DNA of 64,000 nucleotides from Sinomonas sp. P10A9 (GTDB taxonomy: Bacteria > Actinomycetota > Actinomycetes > Actinomycetales > Micrococcaceae), in assembly GCF_041022165.1 (NCBI RefSeq), contig NZ_CP163302.1, positions 1,302,001 to 1,366,000 on the forward strand, in the 5' to 3' direction. Of this stretch, positions 26,762 to 36,955 are shown in pieces. The notes under the pieces were generated by a model. It did not search any database and had not been told where the DNA came from. It saw nothing but the letters and a program-made list of their open reading frames with translations. Every line of letters starts with the position of its first letter. Positions within the stretch are counted from its first letter, which is position 1. The position numbers and the translations under genes are program-made.

Positions 26762-27589
26762 GTGACTTCTCCCGAAGCGGCCCCCAAGGACGGGGCCCTG
26801 CGCATCGCGACTGTCAACGTCAACGGCCTGCGGGCCTCGTGGCGCAAGGGCATGCAGGAGTGGCTTGCGCCGCGCGGGGTCGACATTCTGTGCCTGCAGG
26901 AGGTCCGTGCCCCGGACGAGATCGTGCACGAGTACTTCGAGGGGTGGAGCGTGCTGCACGCCGAGGCCGACGCGAAGGGCCGTGCAGGGGTTGCGATCGC
27001 CTCGCGCCAGGTACCCACGGCGACGCGCGTCGGTATCGGCGACGATTACTTCGCCACGGCGGGCCGCTGGATCGAGGCGGATTTCGCGCTCGACGGCGGT
27101 AGGCAGCTCACCGTGGTCAGCGCCTATGTGCATTCCGGCGAGGCTGGGACCCCGAAGCAGGAGGACAAGTACCGGTTCCTGGACGTCATGCTCAAGCGCC
27201 TACCGGAGCTCGCCGAGCACTCCGACTACGCGCTCGTCGTGGGCGACCTGAACGTGGGCCACACCGAGCTCGACATCCGCAACTGGAAGGCCAACCAGAA
27301 GCGTGCCGGCTTCCTCCCCGAGGAACGCGTCTACTTCGATCGGTTCTTCGGCAACGAAATCGGCTGGAAGGACGTCCACCGCGAGCTCGCGGGCCCGATC
27401 GACGGACCGTACACGTGGTGGTCGCAGCGCGGCAAGGCATTCGACAACGACGCGGGATGGCGCATCGACTACCAGATGGCGACGCCGGGCCTCGGCGCGG
27501 TGGCGCGCAACGCCGTCGTGGATCGGGCGACCGCCTGGGACACCCGATGGTCCGACCATGCCCCTCTCGTTATCGATTACAAGCTCTAG
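26762..27589 (+). CDS. xthA: Exodeoxyribonuclease III family protein
   Basis: 275 residues from GTG. Endonuclease/exonuclease/phosphatase fold with RIATVNVNGLRA at the start, the metal-binding Glu in ILCLQEVRAP, the catalytic core VVGDLNVGHTELDIRNWKAN (D, N) and the final WSDHAPLVIDY (D-H pair). It removes 3' blocks and cleaves AP sites in base excision repair. The last codons lie in a 20-bp sequence that is repeated three more times after the stop. Confidence 0.9.
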   Translation: MTSPEAAPKDGALRIATVNVNGLRASWRKGMQEWLAPRGVDILCLQEVRAPDEIVHEYFEGWSVLHAEADAKGRAGVAIASRQVPTATRVGIGDDYFATAGRWIEADFALDGGRQLTVVSAYVHSGEAGTPKQEDKYRFLDVMLKRLPELAEHSDYALVVGDLNVGHTELDIRNWKANQKRAGFLPEERVYFDRFFGNEIGWKDVHRELAGPIDGPYTWWSQRGKAFDNDAGWRIDYQMATPGLGAVARNAVVDRATAWDTRWSDHAPLVIDYKL

Positions 27590-27650
27590 ATATCGATGAC
27601 AAGCTCCAGATATCGATGACAAGCTCCAGATGTCGACTACACGCTTTTAG
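27571..27650 (+). repeat. Four tandem 20-bp copies spanning the xthA stop codon
   Basis: Units 27571-27590 (TATCGATTACAAGCTCTAGA), 27591-27610 and 27611-27630 (both TATCGATGACAAGCTCCAGA) and a diverged 27631-27650 (TGTCGACTACACGCTTTTAG). The first copy encodes the last sense codons and stop of xthA; the rest fill the gap before trpS. Confidence 0.9.
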
Positions 27651-27668
27651 ACCCGGAAGCACCTACCT

Positions 27669-28706
27669 ATGACCTCCACTGCCCCCACTTCCCGCCAGCG
27701 TCTCCTCTCGGGCATGCAGCCCTCGGGTGATTCGCTCCACCTCGGCAACTACCTCGGCGCGCTCGTCAACTGGGTCCGCCTCCAGGACGACTACGAGTGC
27801 TTCTACTTCATCCCGGACCTGCACGCCATCACGGTCCAGACCGATCCCGCCGAGCTTAGGCATCGTACGCGCCTCACCGCGGCACAGTACATCGCCGGTG
27901 GGATCGACATCGAGAAGTCCGCCCTGTTCGTCCAGTCCCACGTGCCCGAGCACGCTGAACTCGCGTGGGTCCTCGCCTGCATCACGGGCTTCGGCGAGGC
28001 CGCCCGGATGACGCAGTTCAAGGACAAGTCGGCCCGCTACGGCCAGGACTCGACGAGCGCAGGCCTGTTCATGTATCCGATGCTCATGGCCGCGGACATC
28101 CTGCTCTACAAGCCCTATGGGGTTCCCGTGGGGGAGGACCAGCGCCAGCACCTCGAGCTCGCGCGCACGCTTGCGCACCGGTTCAACACCCGGTTCGGCG
28201 AGGCATTCACGGTCCCCGAGGCGCTCATCCCGCCATCGTCCGCGAAGATCTACGACCTCCAGAACCCGACGGCGAAGATGTCGAAGTCGGCTGAATCGCC
28301 CAACGGTCTCATCAACCTCCTCGACGATCCGAAGGCCACGGCCAAGAAGGTCAAGTCCGCGGTGACGGACACCGAGACGGTCGTACGGTTCGACCGTGAG
28401 ACGAAGCCCGGCGTGTCGAACCTGCTCACGATCATGGCGACGATCACCGGGCAGGACATGGACGAGCTCGTGGCCTCCTATGAGGGCAAGATGTACGGCC
28501 ACCTCAAGGCGGACGTCGCTCAGACCGTCGTGGACGTGGTGGCGCCGATCAAGGCCCGCACCGAGGAGCTCCTCGAGGACCCCGCCGAGCTCGACCGCCT
28601 CCTCGCGCGGGGCGCCGCGAAGGCCCGCGAGATCGCATCGAAGACCCTAGCGGACGTCTATGAGCGCGTCGGGTTCCTCCCGCCGGCGGCGGCGACCTTC
28701 GCCTGA
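27669..28706 (+). CDS. trpS: Tryptophanyl-tRNA synthetase
   Basis: 345 residues. Class I synthetase with the HIGH-type motif in [17 protein letters not shown] and the KMSKS loop as [34 protein letters not shown] and [16 protein letters not shown] are typical TrpS segments. It charges tRNA-Trp. GGAAG lies 11 nt before the ATG. It is 79 bases after xthA, separated by the 20-bp repeats. Confidence 0.96.
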   Translation: MTSTAPTSRQRLLSGMQPSGDSLHLGNYLGALVNWVRLQDDYECFYFIPDLHAITVQTDPAELRHRTRLTAAQYIAGGIDIEKSALFVQSHVPEHAELAWVLACITGFGEAARMTQFKDKSARYGQDSTSAGLFMYPMLMAADILLYKPYGVPVGEDQRQHLELARTLAHRFNTRFGEAFTVPEALIPPSSAKIYDLQNPTAKMSKSAESPNGLINLLDDPKATAKKVKSAVTDTETVVRFDRETKPGVSNLLTIMATITGQDMDELVASYEGKMYGHLKADVAQTVVDVVAPIKARTEELLEDPAELDRLLARGAAKAREIASKTLADVYERVGFLPPAAATFA

Positions 28707-28710
28707 GGCC

Positions 28711-29310
28711 ATGCCTGAGCTTCAGGACGGGAGAGAGGCGAGTCCGGAGGCGGCTGCGCCGTCGGGGAGCCCGCTTGTCGGCGTGATTCTCGAGTTTCCC
28801 GACCGGATCGCCGAGGACCTGCGGGGATGGCGCGAATCCTTCGGTGACAGCCTCGCCGACCTCATCCCCGCGCACATCACCCTCGTGACAACGACGGAGA
28901 CCGACGACTGGGAGGCCACCGAGCGGCACGTGCGCGCCGTGGCGTCCCGTATGCACCCCTTCAGGGTGAGACTGCAGGGCACGGGGTCGTTCCGCCCGGT
29001 CTCCCCGGTCGTGTACGTCAACGTGGCCGAGGGCTTCGACGAGTGCGTGCGGCTCCACCGCGAATTGCAGAAGGGGCCGCTCGCACGCGCCCTCCAGTTC
29101 CCCTACCACCCGCACGTCACGGTGGCGCATGATCTCCAGCCAGAGCGGCTGGACGAGGCGCAGAATGCGCTGAAGTCCTACAGCGAGTCCTTCACTGTGG
29201 CTAGCATGGGCCTGTACGAGCACGATTCCGACGGGTTATGGCAGCTGAAGGAAGAGCTTGACTTTGGTACGCGACCGGAAGTTCCCCGCGAAGGGAAGCA
29301 CGAAGGCTAG
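28711..29310 (+). CDS. 2'-5' RNA ligase superfamily (2H phosphoesterase) protein
   Basis: 199 residues from the ATG 4 bases after the trpS stop. The two 2H motifs are present: AHITLVTTTE and HPHVTVAHDL, spaced about 80 residues apart. Such proteins hydrolyse or form 2'-5' phosphodiester or cyclic phosphate bonds; the actinobacterial role is unknown. Its end overlaps the start of the next gene by 53 bases in another frame, so trpS, this gene and the next are likely one unit. Confidence 0.85.
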   Translation: MPELQDGREASPEAAAPSGSPLVGVILEFPDRIAEDLRGWRESFGDSLADLIPAHITLVTTTETDDWEATERHVRAVASRMHPFRVRLQGTGSFRPVSPVVYVNVAEGFDECVRLHRELQKGPLARALQFPYHPHVTVAHDLQPERLDEAQNALKSYSESFTVASMGLYEHDSDGLWQLKEELDFGTRPEVPREGKHEG

Positions 29311-30559
29311 GCGCGACGACGAACCGCCCCTGCCCACAGAACGGGCGCTGCTCAAGCTCGAGGTGATCCACAAGCGGCAGGCGCTCGGCCGGGCCCGCCG
29401 TGATGGAAGCCTGCCGAAGACCGCGCTGGCCGCACTCCTGTGGCTCGTGGCCAGGCTCAAGGCCTTCCGGCCCATGCGCGCGTGGACTCACTACAGTCTC
29501 CAGCACGGTCCGCTCATGAGTGCCGGCATCGGCTTCAATATGTTCTTCTCGATCTTCGGGCTTCTGGCCACGGGCTTCTCCTTGGCCGCGCTCGTCCTGG
29601 CCGGGAACCCTGATCTCGTCGACCAAGTGGTGCACAGCGTCGCGAAGGCCGCGCCCGGCCTCCTGAAGGTAGACGGCTCGGACGGGCTCGTCGACCCCAA
29701 GACCCTGCTGAACCCCACGGGTATCGGGGTCACGGCCGTCATCGCGATCCTCGTGACCCTGTTCTCCTCACTGGGCTGGATCACGAGCCTGCGGGACGGG
29801 CTGCGCGGCGTGGTGGGCGTCCCTCCGCTCAAGGGCAACCCCATCATTGTCAAGGTCCGCGATATCGGAACGCTCCTGCTCCTGGGCGTCCTGCTCGTGC
29901 TGACCTCCGCAGTGAGTGTTGCGTTCACCTCGGCCGTGCATTTCCTCGCCGGCCTGCTGGGGATCGACGGCGCATTCGTCGCCCCGGTCGGGTGGCTGAT
30001 CGGCCTCCTCATTCCGCTCGTGCTCAACGTGCTCACGGCGCTCATCCTCTTCCGGCTCGCGGGCGGCCTCAAGCTCAGCCGCCGCGCGCTCTTCGAGGGG
30101 ACGCTCCTCGCGGGGATCGGGTCATCGGTGCTCCAGGCCTTCAGCACGCAGCTCCTCGCGAGGGCCGGCGCGAACCCGCTCCTGGCACCCTTCGCGATCA
30201 TCATCGGCCTGCTCATCTGGTTCAACCTCGTGAGCCAGGTGTATCTCGTCTCCGCGGCGTGGAGCGCGATCCGTGAGGCGGACCTCGCCGCCGCAACCCC
30301 GAAGCGCGTTGAATCCTTCGGATCGGCGCACCACGTGGCGCGTCCCTCGGCTGCGCTCACCCGTGCGAACGCCAGGTCCCAGACCCAGCACGAGTCGGCC
30401 CTGCATGGGTCCTCCCCGAACGCATCAGCCCCGGTGGCAGTGCCGGCCACGCACGACGGCGCGCGGCAGGCGCCGGGCGAGGGTCGCCGTCGAGCATCGG
30501 GTCCCTTCGCGTGGCTCGGCAGCCTGCGGCGTCGCAAGGACGAGGTCCCCACCGGCTGA
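29258..30559 (+). CDS. YihY/BrkB family inner membrane protein
   Basis: 433 residues from a TTG with AAGGAAGAG upstream. Six hydrophobic helices between about residues 85 and 340 with SAGIGFNMFFSIFGLLATGF, PIIVKVRDIGTLLLLGVLLV and LIWFNLVSQVYLVSAAWSAI. The family is sometimes called virulence factor BrkB or, wrongly, ribonuclease BN; the true function is unknown. A basic cytoplasmic N-terminus and a 95-residue low-complexity C-terminal tail flank the core. Confidence 0.85.
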   Translation: MTLVRDRKFPAKGSTKARRDDEPPLPTERALLKLEVIHKRQALGRARRDGSLPKTALAALLWLVARLKAFRPMRAWTHYSLQHGPLMSAGIGFNMFFSIFGLLATGFSLAALVLAGNPDLVDQVVHSVAKAAPGLLKVDGSDGLVDPKTLLNPTGIGVTAVIAILVTLFSSLGWITSLRDGLRGVVGVPPLKGNPIIVKVRDIGTLLLLGVLLVLTSAVSVAFTSAVHFLAGLLGIDGAFVAPVGWLIGLLIPLVLNVLTALILFRLAGGLKLSRRALFEGTLLAGIGSSVLQAFSTQLLARAGANPLLAPFAIIIGLLIWFNLVSQVYLVSAAWSAIREADLAAATPKRVESFGSAHHVARPSAALTRANARSQTQHESALHGSSPNASAPVAVPATHDGARQAPGEGRRRASGPFAWLGSLRRRKDEVPTG

Positions 30560-30592
30560 CGTGCCGTAGACCCCCGCCCCGTTGGGGACGCC

Positions 30593-30628
30593 GAAGGGGG
30601 CGCCGCTCGCATGAGCGGCGCCCCCTTC
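30593..30628. terminator. Bidirectional terminator between BrkB and sdhB
   Basis: GAAGGGGGCGCCGCTC and GAGCGGCGCCCCCTTC are exactly complementary around a GCAT loop. It lies between convergent genes, 33 bases and 20 bases from their stops. Confidence 0.85.
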
Positions 30629-30648
30629 CGAGCGTGGTCAGGACCGTA

Positions 30649-31430
30649 TCAGACCTTGCGGGTCAGGATGGCCTGCTTGACCTCGGCGATCGCCTGCGTC
30701 ACCTGAATGCCGCGGGGGCATGCCTCGGTGCAGTTGAAGGTCGTGCGGCAGCGCCACACGCCTTCCTTGTCATTGAGGATCTCGAGGCGCATATCACCGG
30801 CATCGTCGCGCGAGTCGAAGATGAAGCGGTGCGCGTTGACGATCGCGGCCGGGCCGAAGTACTGCCCGTCCGTCCAGAACACCGGGCAGGACGACGTGCA
30901 CGCGGCGCACAGGATGCACTTGGTCGTGTCGTCGAACCGCTCGCGCTCCTCGGCGGACTGCAGGCGCTCCTTGGTCGGCTCGTGGCCCTTGGAGATGAGG
31001 AACGGCATGATCTCGCGGTAGGACTGGAAGAAGGGCTCCATGTCCACGATCAGGTCCTTCTCGACCGGGAGGCCCTTGATGGGCTCCACCAGGATCGGCT
31101 TGGACGTGTCGAGGTCCTTGAGGAGCGTCTTGCAGGCCAGACGGTTGCGGCCGTTGATGCGCATGGCATCCGAGCCGCACACGCCGTGTGCACACGAGCG
31201 GCGGAACGAGAGCGATCCGTCCTGCTCCCACTTGACCTTGTGCAGCGCGTCGAGCACACGGTCCGTCCCGTACATGGTGAGCTTGAACTCTTCCCACGAG
31301 GACTCCTCGGAGACCTCGGGGTCGTAGCGGCGCACACGGAGCGTCACGTCGAACGTGGGGATCTCGCCCCCGCCGCCCACGCTTGCGGGCAGCTCGACCT
31401 TGGAGGCGGGCTCTACGGTTGGGGCACTCA

Positions 31431-31431
<1 letters not shown>
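30649..31431 (-). CDS. sdhB: Succinate dehydrogenase iron-sulfur subunit
   Basis: 260 residues. The 2Fe-2S ligands lie in CAHGVCGSDAMRINGRNRLAC, shown here as CAHGVCGSDAM and NRLAC; the 4Fe-4S and 3Fe-4S ligands in CILCAACTSSCPVFW and CRTTFNCTEACPRG. It passes electrons from the SdhA flavin to the membrane quinone site. Last gene of sdhCDAB; its start overlaps the sdhA stop by one base. Confidence 0.96.
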
Positions 31432-33218
<1,787 letters not shown>

Positions 33219-33242
33219 GCTTAGATGCTCTCTTTCAGGGGG

Positions 33243-33722
33243 TTACGCCGCGGGGCAGAAGTCGGGGAGTCCGGTCGTGATCCCATGCGGACACGGATCG
33301 AACGTGAAGATCACGAGCGTGCCGAGGATGACGATGACGGCGCTCGCCGCGAACAGGACCATCTTCAGCCAGAAGCGGACGGAGTCGCGTTCGGCGTAGT
33401 CGTTGATGATCGTGCGGACGCCGTTCGTGCCGTGGAGCATCGCAAGCCAGAGCATCGCGAGGTCCCAGACCTGCCAGAACGGATCGGCCCACTTGCCCGC
33501 CACGAAGCCGAAGTCGATGCCGTGGACACCCTGGCCCAGCAGCAGGTTCACCGTGAGGTGGCCGAAGATGAGGACCACGAGGACCACGCCGGAGAGGCGC
33601 ATGAACAGCCACGCAAGCATCTCGAACTGGCTCTTGGAGCCGCCCGAGCGCTTGTACTGCGGGGCGATGCGTCCGGTGGCGGAGGTAGTGCGCGGCGCGC
33701 GGATTTCAGGTGCTGTGCTCAT
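33243..33722 (-). CDS. sdhD: Succinate dehydrogenase membrane anchor subunit
   Basis: 159 residues with three membrane helices after a 45-residue soluble start: MLAWLFMRLSGVVLVVLIFGH, WDLAMLWLAMLHGTNGVRTI and MVLFAASAVIVILGTLVIF. HGTNGVRTIINDYAER is the conserved heme/quinone region. One base separates its start from the sdhC stop. Confidence 0.92.
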   Translation of the reverse strand: MSTAPEIRAPRTTSATGRIAPQYKRSGGSKSQFEMLAWLFMRLSGVVLVVLIFGHLTVNLLLGQGVHGIDFGFVAGKWADPFWQVWDLAMLWLAMLHGTNGVRTIINDYAERDSVRFWLKMVLFAASAVIVILGTLVIFTFDPCPHGITTGLPDFCPAA

Positions 33723-33723
33723 G

Positions 33724-34104
33724 TCAGTGGGCTCCCAGCGAGAGTGAGAGGTGGCGGATGGCGAAGCCCGCGAACGCGATGACCCAGATGACGACGACCG
33801 TCCAGAGCATCTGGCGCTGGTACTTCGGGCCGCTCTTCCAAAAGTCCACGAGGATCACGCGGAGGCCGTTGAAGGCGTGGAAGAGGATCGCGGCGACGAG
33901 GCCGGTCTCTCCGAGGGCCATGAGCGGGTTCTTGTATTCGCCGATGACGGCGGTGTACACGTCGGGGGACACCCGCACGAGCGAGGTGTCGAGGACGTGC
34001 ACCAACAAGAAGAAGAAAATCACGACACCGGTAATCCGGTGTACCACCCAAGACCACATGCCTTCACGGCCGCGGTACAGGGTGCCAGCTGGTTTTGTCG
34101 GCAC
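33724..34104 (-). CDS. sdhC: Succinate dehydrogenase cytochrome b556 subunit
   Basis: 126 residues from GTG with GGGAGG 8 nt upstream; a longer in-frame reading would run through the palindromic leader. The heme-type histidine lies in WSWVVHRITGVVIFFFLLVH, and LFHAFNGLRVILVDFW is the second conserved segment. Three helices. First gene of sdhCDAB. Confidence 0.92.
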   Translation of the reverse strand: MPTKPAGTLYRGREGMWSWVVHRITGVVIFFFLLVHVLDTSLVRVSPDVYTAVIGEYKNPLMALGETGLVAAILFHAFNGLRVILVDFWKSGPKYQRQMLWTVVVIWVIAFAGFAIRHLSLSLGAH

Positions 34105-34120
34105 TGAATAAACCTCCCTG

Positions 34121-34150
34121 CGGGCACCGGTGCCCGCATGGGGCCCATGC
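34121..34150. promoter_or_regulatory. Twin palindromes in the sdhC leader
   Basis: CGGGCACCGGTGCCCG (34121-34136) is a perfect 16-bp palindrome and GCATGGG, G, CCCATGC (34136-34150) a second hairpin that shares one base with it. Both lie in the predicted 110-nt leader of the sdh mRNA, the first ending 16 bases before the start codon. They may be a protein site or an RNA structure acting on translation. Confidence 0.55.
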
Positions 34151-34220
34151 GGTGGGGGCAACCGGTGCGGAGTGGCCCTGTTGTGCGCAGGGCACGCTCA
34201 CCTAATCGAGCTCCAGCCTA

Positions 34221-34249
34221 AATCTAGACTTCGCCCACAGCTTACTCAA
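34221..34249 (-). promoter_or_regulatory. sdhCDAB promoter
   Basis: On the minus strand: TTGAGT, exactly 17 bp, TAGATT. Near-consensus for the housekeeping sigma factor. Transcription would start at about 34214, giving a 110-nt leader. Confidence 0.75.
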
Positions 34250-34344
34250 TTCGCACCGGTCTTCGGTTCAGACGCGTGGGCATTATCACATCGGTGCGCC
34301 TTGCTTGCGGCGGTCCGAGGCCGTGGAAGTCTCGCGTGCTCCAT

Positions 34345-34358
34345 TACAGTTGGGCTCG
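34345..34358 (+). promoter_or_regulatory. -10 hexamer for a leaderless manC mRNA
   Basis: TACAGT, 8 bases, then the ATG of the mannose-1-phosphate guanylyltransferase gene; no Shine-Dalgarno. Confidence 0.5.
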
Positions 34359-35519
34359 ATGACTGACTCTCCAGCCCCTGCCCGGGACGCCGTTCCCACC
34401 ACTGCGGACCCGCTCGACCGGTTCGTCGCCGTGATCCCGGCAGGCGGCGTGGGAACCAGGCTGTGGCCCCTTTCGCGTGCCGCGGCCCCGAAGTTCCTCC
34501 ACGACCTCACCGGTTCCGGCAGCACGCTCATCCGGGCGACGTATGACAGGCTGACGCCCCTGGCCCGCGGCCGCTTCCTCGTCGTGACCGGCGAAGCGCA
34601 CCGCGCCGCAGTCTGCCGTCAGATCCCCGAACTCGACGCCGCGGACCTCGTGCTCGAGAGCGAGCCCAAGGACTCGGGCGCAGCGATCGGACTCGCTGCT
34701 GCCATCCTGCACCGCCGCAACCCGGACGCCATCATGGGTTCGTTCGCCGCGGACCAGGTCATCTCCCCGGACAGCGTCTTCCAATCGGCCGTGCTCGAGG
34801 CGATCCGCACAGCGGCCTCCGGCCCGCGGGGCAAGATCGTCACGATCGGCATCGAACCGACGCACCCCTCGACCGGCTTCGGCTACATCCGCCGTGGCGA
34901 GGCGCTCGAGGTCGAGGGCGCACCGAGCGCGCGCGCCGTCGTCGAATTCGTCGAGAAGCCCAGCCGCGAGGTCGCCGAAGACTACCTCGCCACGGGGGAG
35001 TACCTGTGGAACGCGGGCATGTTCGTTGCTCCAGTGGCGCTCATGCTCGAGCACCTCAAGGCCAACCAGCCCGAGCTGTTCGCAGGCCTCACGGAGATCG
35101 CCGAGGCTTGGGACACTCCTGCGAGGGACGAGGTGGCGGCCAGGGTCTGGCCGACTCTTCCCAAGATCGCCATCGACTATGCGGTCGCCGAGCCTGCCGC
35201 CGCGGCCGGGGACGTCGCCGTCGTGCCCGGGGCGTTCCGGTGGGACGACGTCGGCGACTTCGCCGCCATCGGCCGGCTCAACAGTGCCCGCGAGGTCGAT
35301 TCGGTGACGGTGCTCGGCGAGGGCGCCCGCGTGTTCACCGAGGACGCCAGCGGGATCGTCGTGTCGGATACGAAGCGGGTCATCGCGCTCATCGGCATCC
35401 AGGACGTCGTGATCGTGGATACTCCCGACGCGCTCCTCGTGACCACGACCGAGCACGCCCAGAAGGTGAAGAACGCTGTGGCGGGCCTCAAGGCGAGCGG
35501 CGACACCGACGTTCTGTGA
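34359..35519 (+). CDS. manC: Mannose-1-phosphate guanylyltransferase
   Basis: 386 residues. The nucleotide-binding signature is IPAGGVGTRLWPLSR, followed by SFAADQVI and FVEKPSREVAEDYL and the AFRWDDVGDF segment. It makes GDP-mannose for glycolipids and cell-wall glycans. It lacks the C-terminal isomerase domain of bifunctional enzymes, as usual for actinobacteria. It is divergent from sdhCDAB. Confidence 0.9.
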   Translation: MTDSPAPARDAVPTTADPLDRFVAVIPAGGVGTRLWPLSRAAAPKFLHDLTGSGSTLIRATYDRLTPLARGRFLVVTGEAHRAAVCRQIPELDAADLVLESEPKDSGAAIGLAAAILHRRNPDAIMGSFAADQVISPDSVFQSAVLEAIRTAASGPRGKIVTIGIEPTHPSTGFGYIRRGEALEVEGAPSARAVVEFVEKPSREVAEDYLATGEYLWNAGMFVAPVALMLEHLKANQPELFAGLTEIAEAWDTPARDEVAARVWPTLPKIAIDYAVAEPAAAAGDVAVVPGAFRWDDVGDFAAIGRLNSAREVDSVTVLGEGARVFTEDASGIVVSDTKRVIALIGIQDVVIVDTPDALLVTTTEHAQKVKNAVAGLKASGDTDVL

Positions 35520-35561
35520 CGGGCCCGTGCGCATGACGGCGGGGCCACAGCGTCGTGACGC

Positions 35562-35573
35562 TATTGTGAACAG
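35562..35573 (+). promoter_or_regulatory. -10 hexamer for a leaderless amidohydrolase mRNA
   Basis: TATTGT, 6 bases, then the GTG start; no Shine-Dalgarno and no clear -35. Confidence 0.5.
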
Positions 35574-36773
35574 GTGCGAAACTACACGACGGAGACCGAG
35601 CCCACACCGCTTGTGGGGCCCCGGCTCGAGGCGCTCCTTCCCGAGCTGATCGCCTTCCGCAGGGACCTCCATTCGCACCCTGAGCTCTCGTTCCACGAGT
35701 ACCGCACCACGGACAGGCTCGCGTCCCGACTCGAGGCCGCCGGCCTCACTCCCCGCCGGCTCGAGGGAACCGGGGTCGTCGTCGACATCGGCTCCGGACC
35801 GATCGCGACGGCGGTGCGCGGCGACATCGACGCGCTGCCCATCATCGAGGAGACGGGCCTCCCCTTCGCCTCCCGCAACCACGGCGTCACCCACGCGTGC
35901 GGCCATGACGTCCACACGACGGTTGCCCTCGGCGTCGCCCTCGCCCTAGCGGAGCTCGACCGGGAGCGCCCGCTCGGCGCGACGGTGCGGGTCATCTTCC
36001 AGCCGGCCGAGGAGACCATGCCCGGCGGCGCCGTCTCGTGCATCGACCAGGGGGTCCTCTCCGGTGTGCCGCGGATCATGGCGCTGCACTGCGACCCGCG
36101 GATCGAAGTCGGCAGGATCGGCACGCGCATCGGGCCCATCACCTCCGCCTCGGACACCATCAGGATCTCGCTCACGGGCCGCGGCGGGCACACCTCGCGT
36201 CCCCACCTGACGGAGGATCTCGTCTTCGCGCTAGCCCAGATCGCGATCAACGTGCCCGCGGTCCTCTCGCGGCGCGTCGACGTGCGCAGCGGTGTGTCAA
36301 TGGTCTGGGGACAGATCTCCGCCGGGGCTGCCCCGAACGCGATACCGGCCTCGGGATCGATGGCCGGGACCATGCGGTGCCTGGACCGCGAGGCATGGCA
36401 CAGCGCCGGAGAACTCCTCGACGAGGTGGTCCAGCAGGTCGCAGCGCCCTACGGGGTCGACGTGAGCCTCGAGCACACCCGCGGGGTCCCGCCCGTTGTG
36501 AACTCCGAGCACGAGACCGCCCTGCTCGAGGCGGCCGCGCGCGCCGAGCTGGGGGAGGACGCCGTGGTGCTGACCCCCCAGTCCATGGGCGGGGAGGACT
36601 TCGCCTGGTTCCTCGCCGAGGTGCCCGGTTCGATGTTCCGGCTCGGCACCCACACACCCGGCGGCGAGGAGTACGACCTCCACCGCGGCGACTACATCGT
36701 CGATGAGGCCGCGATCGGCTACGGCGTGCAGGTGCTCACCGCTGCCGCCCTGAGGAGCATCAGGGACCTCTGA
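35574..36773 (+). CDS. M20 family amidohydrolase (N-acyl amino acid / hippurate hydrolase type)
   Basis: 399 residues. ELIAFRRDLHSHPELSFHEYRT at the start, the metal ligands in ACGHDVHTTVALG, FQPAEETMPGG, and the terminal GGEDFAWFLAEVPG are M20D signatures. A dimerisation insert follows (about 185-300). These Mn/Zn enzymes remove acyl groups from amino acids or peptides; the substrate here is unknown. It stands alone between manC and the nucleoside transporter. Confidence 0.88.
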   Translation: MRNYTTETEPTPLVGPRLEALLPELIAFRRDLHSHPELSFHEYRTTDRLASRLEAAGLTPRRLEGTGVVVDIGSGPIATAVRGDIDALPIIEETGLPFASRNHGVTHACGHDVHTTVALGVALALAELDRERPLGATVRVIFQPAEETMPGGAVSCIDQGVLSGVPRIMALHCDPRIEVGRIGTRIGPITSASDTIRISLTGRGGHTSRPHLTEDLVFALAQIAINVPAVLSRRVDVRSGVSMVWGQISAGAAPNAIPASGSMAGTMRCLDREAWHSAGELLDEVVQQVAAPYGVDVSLEHTRGVPPVVNSEHETALLEAAARAELGEDAVVLTPQSMGGEDFAWFLAEVPGSMFRLGTHTPGGEEYDLHRGDYIVDEAAIGYGVQVLTAAALRSIRDL

Positions 36774-36955
36774 GGTGAAGGGCGGGCCGAGGGTCGGCTA
36801 CTTCACGGTAACAATTCGCCAACGATTCCAGGACGGCGGGACGCCGCTCTATGTGAAGGACTTCTTTCCGAGTATCGTTGTGAGCTGTACCACGCGCCCG
36901 GACGCCGTCACACGCAGCCCGGGGCTGAGGATCATCTTCCCCTCTGGAGGACCAC

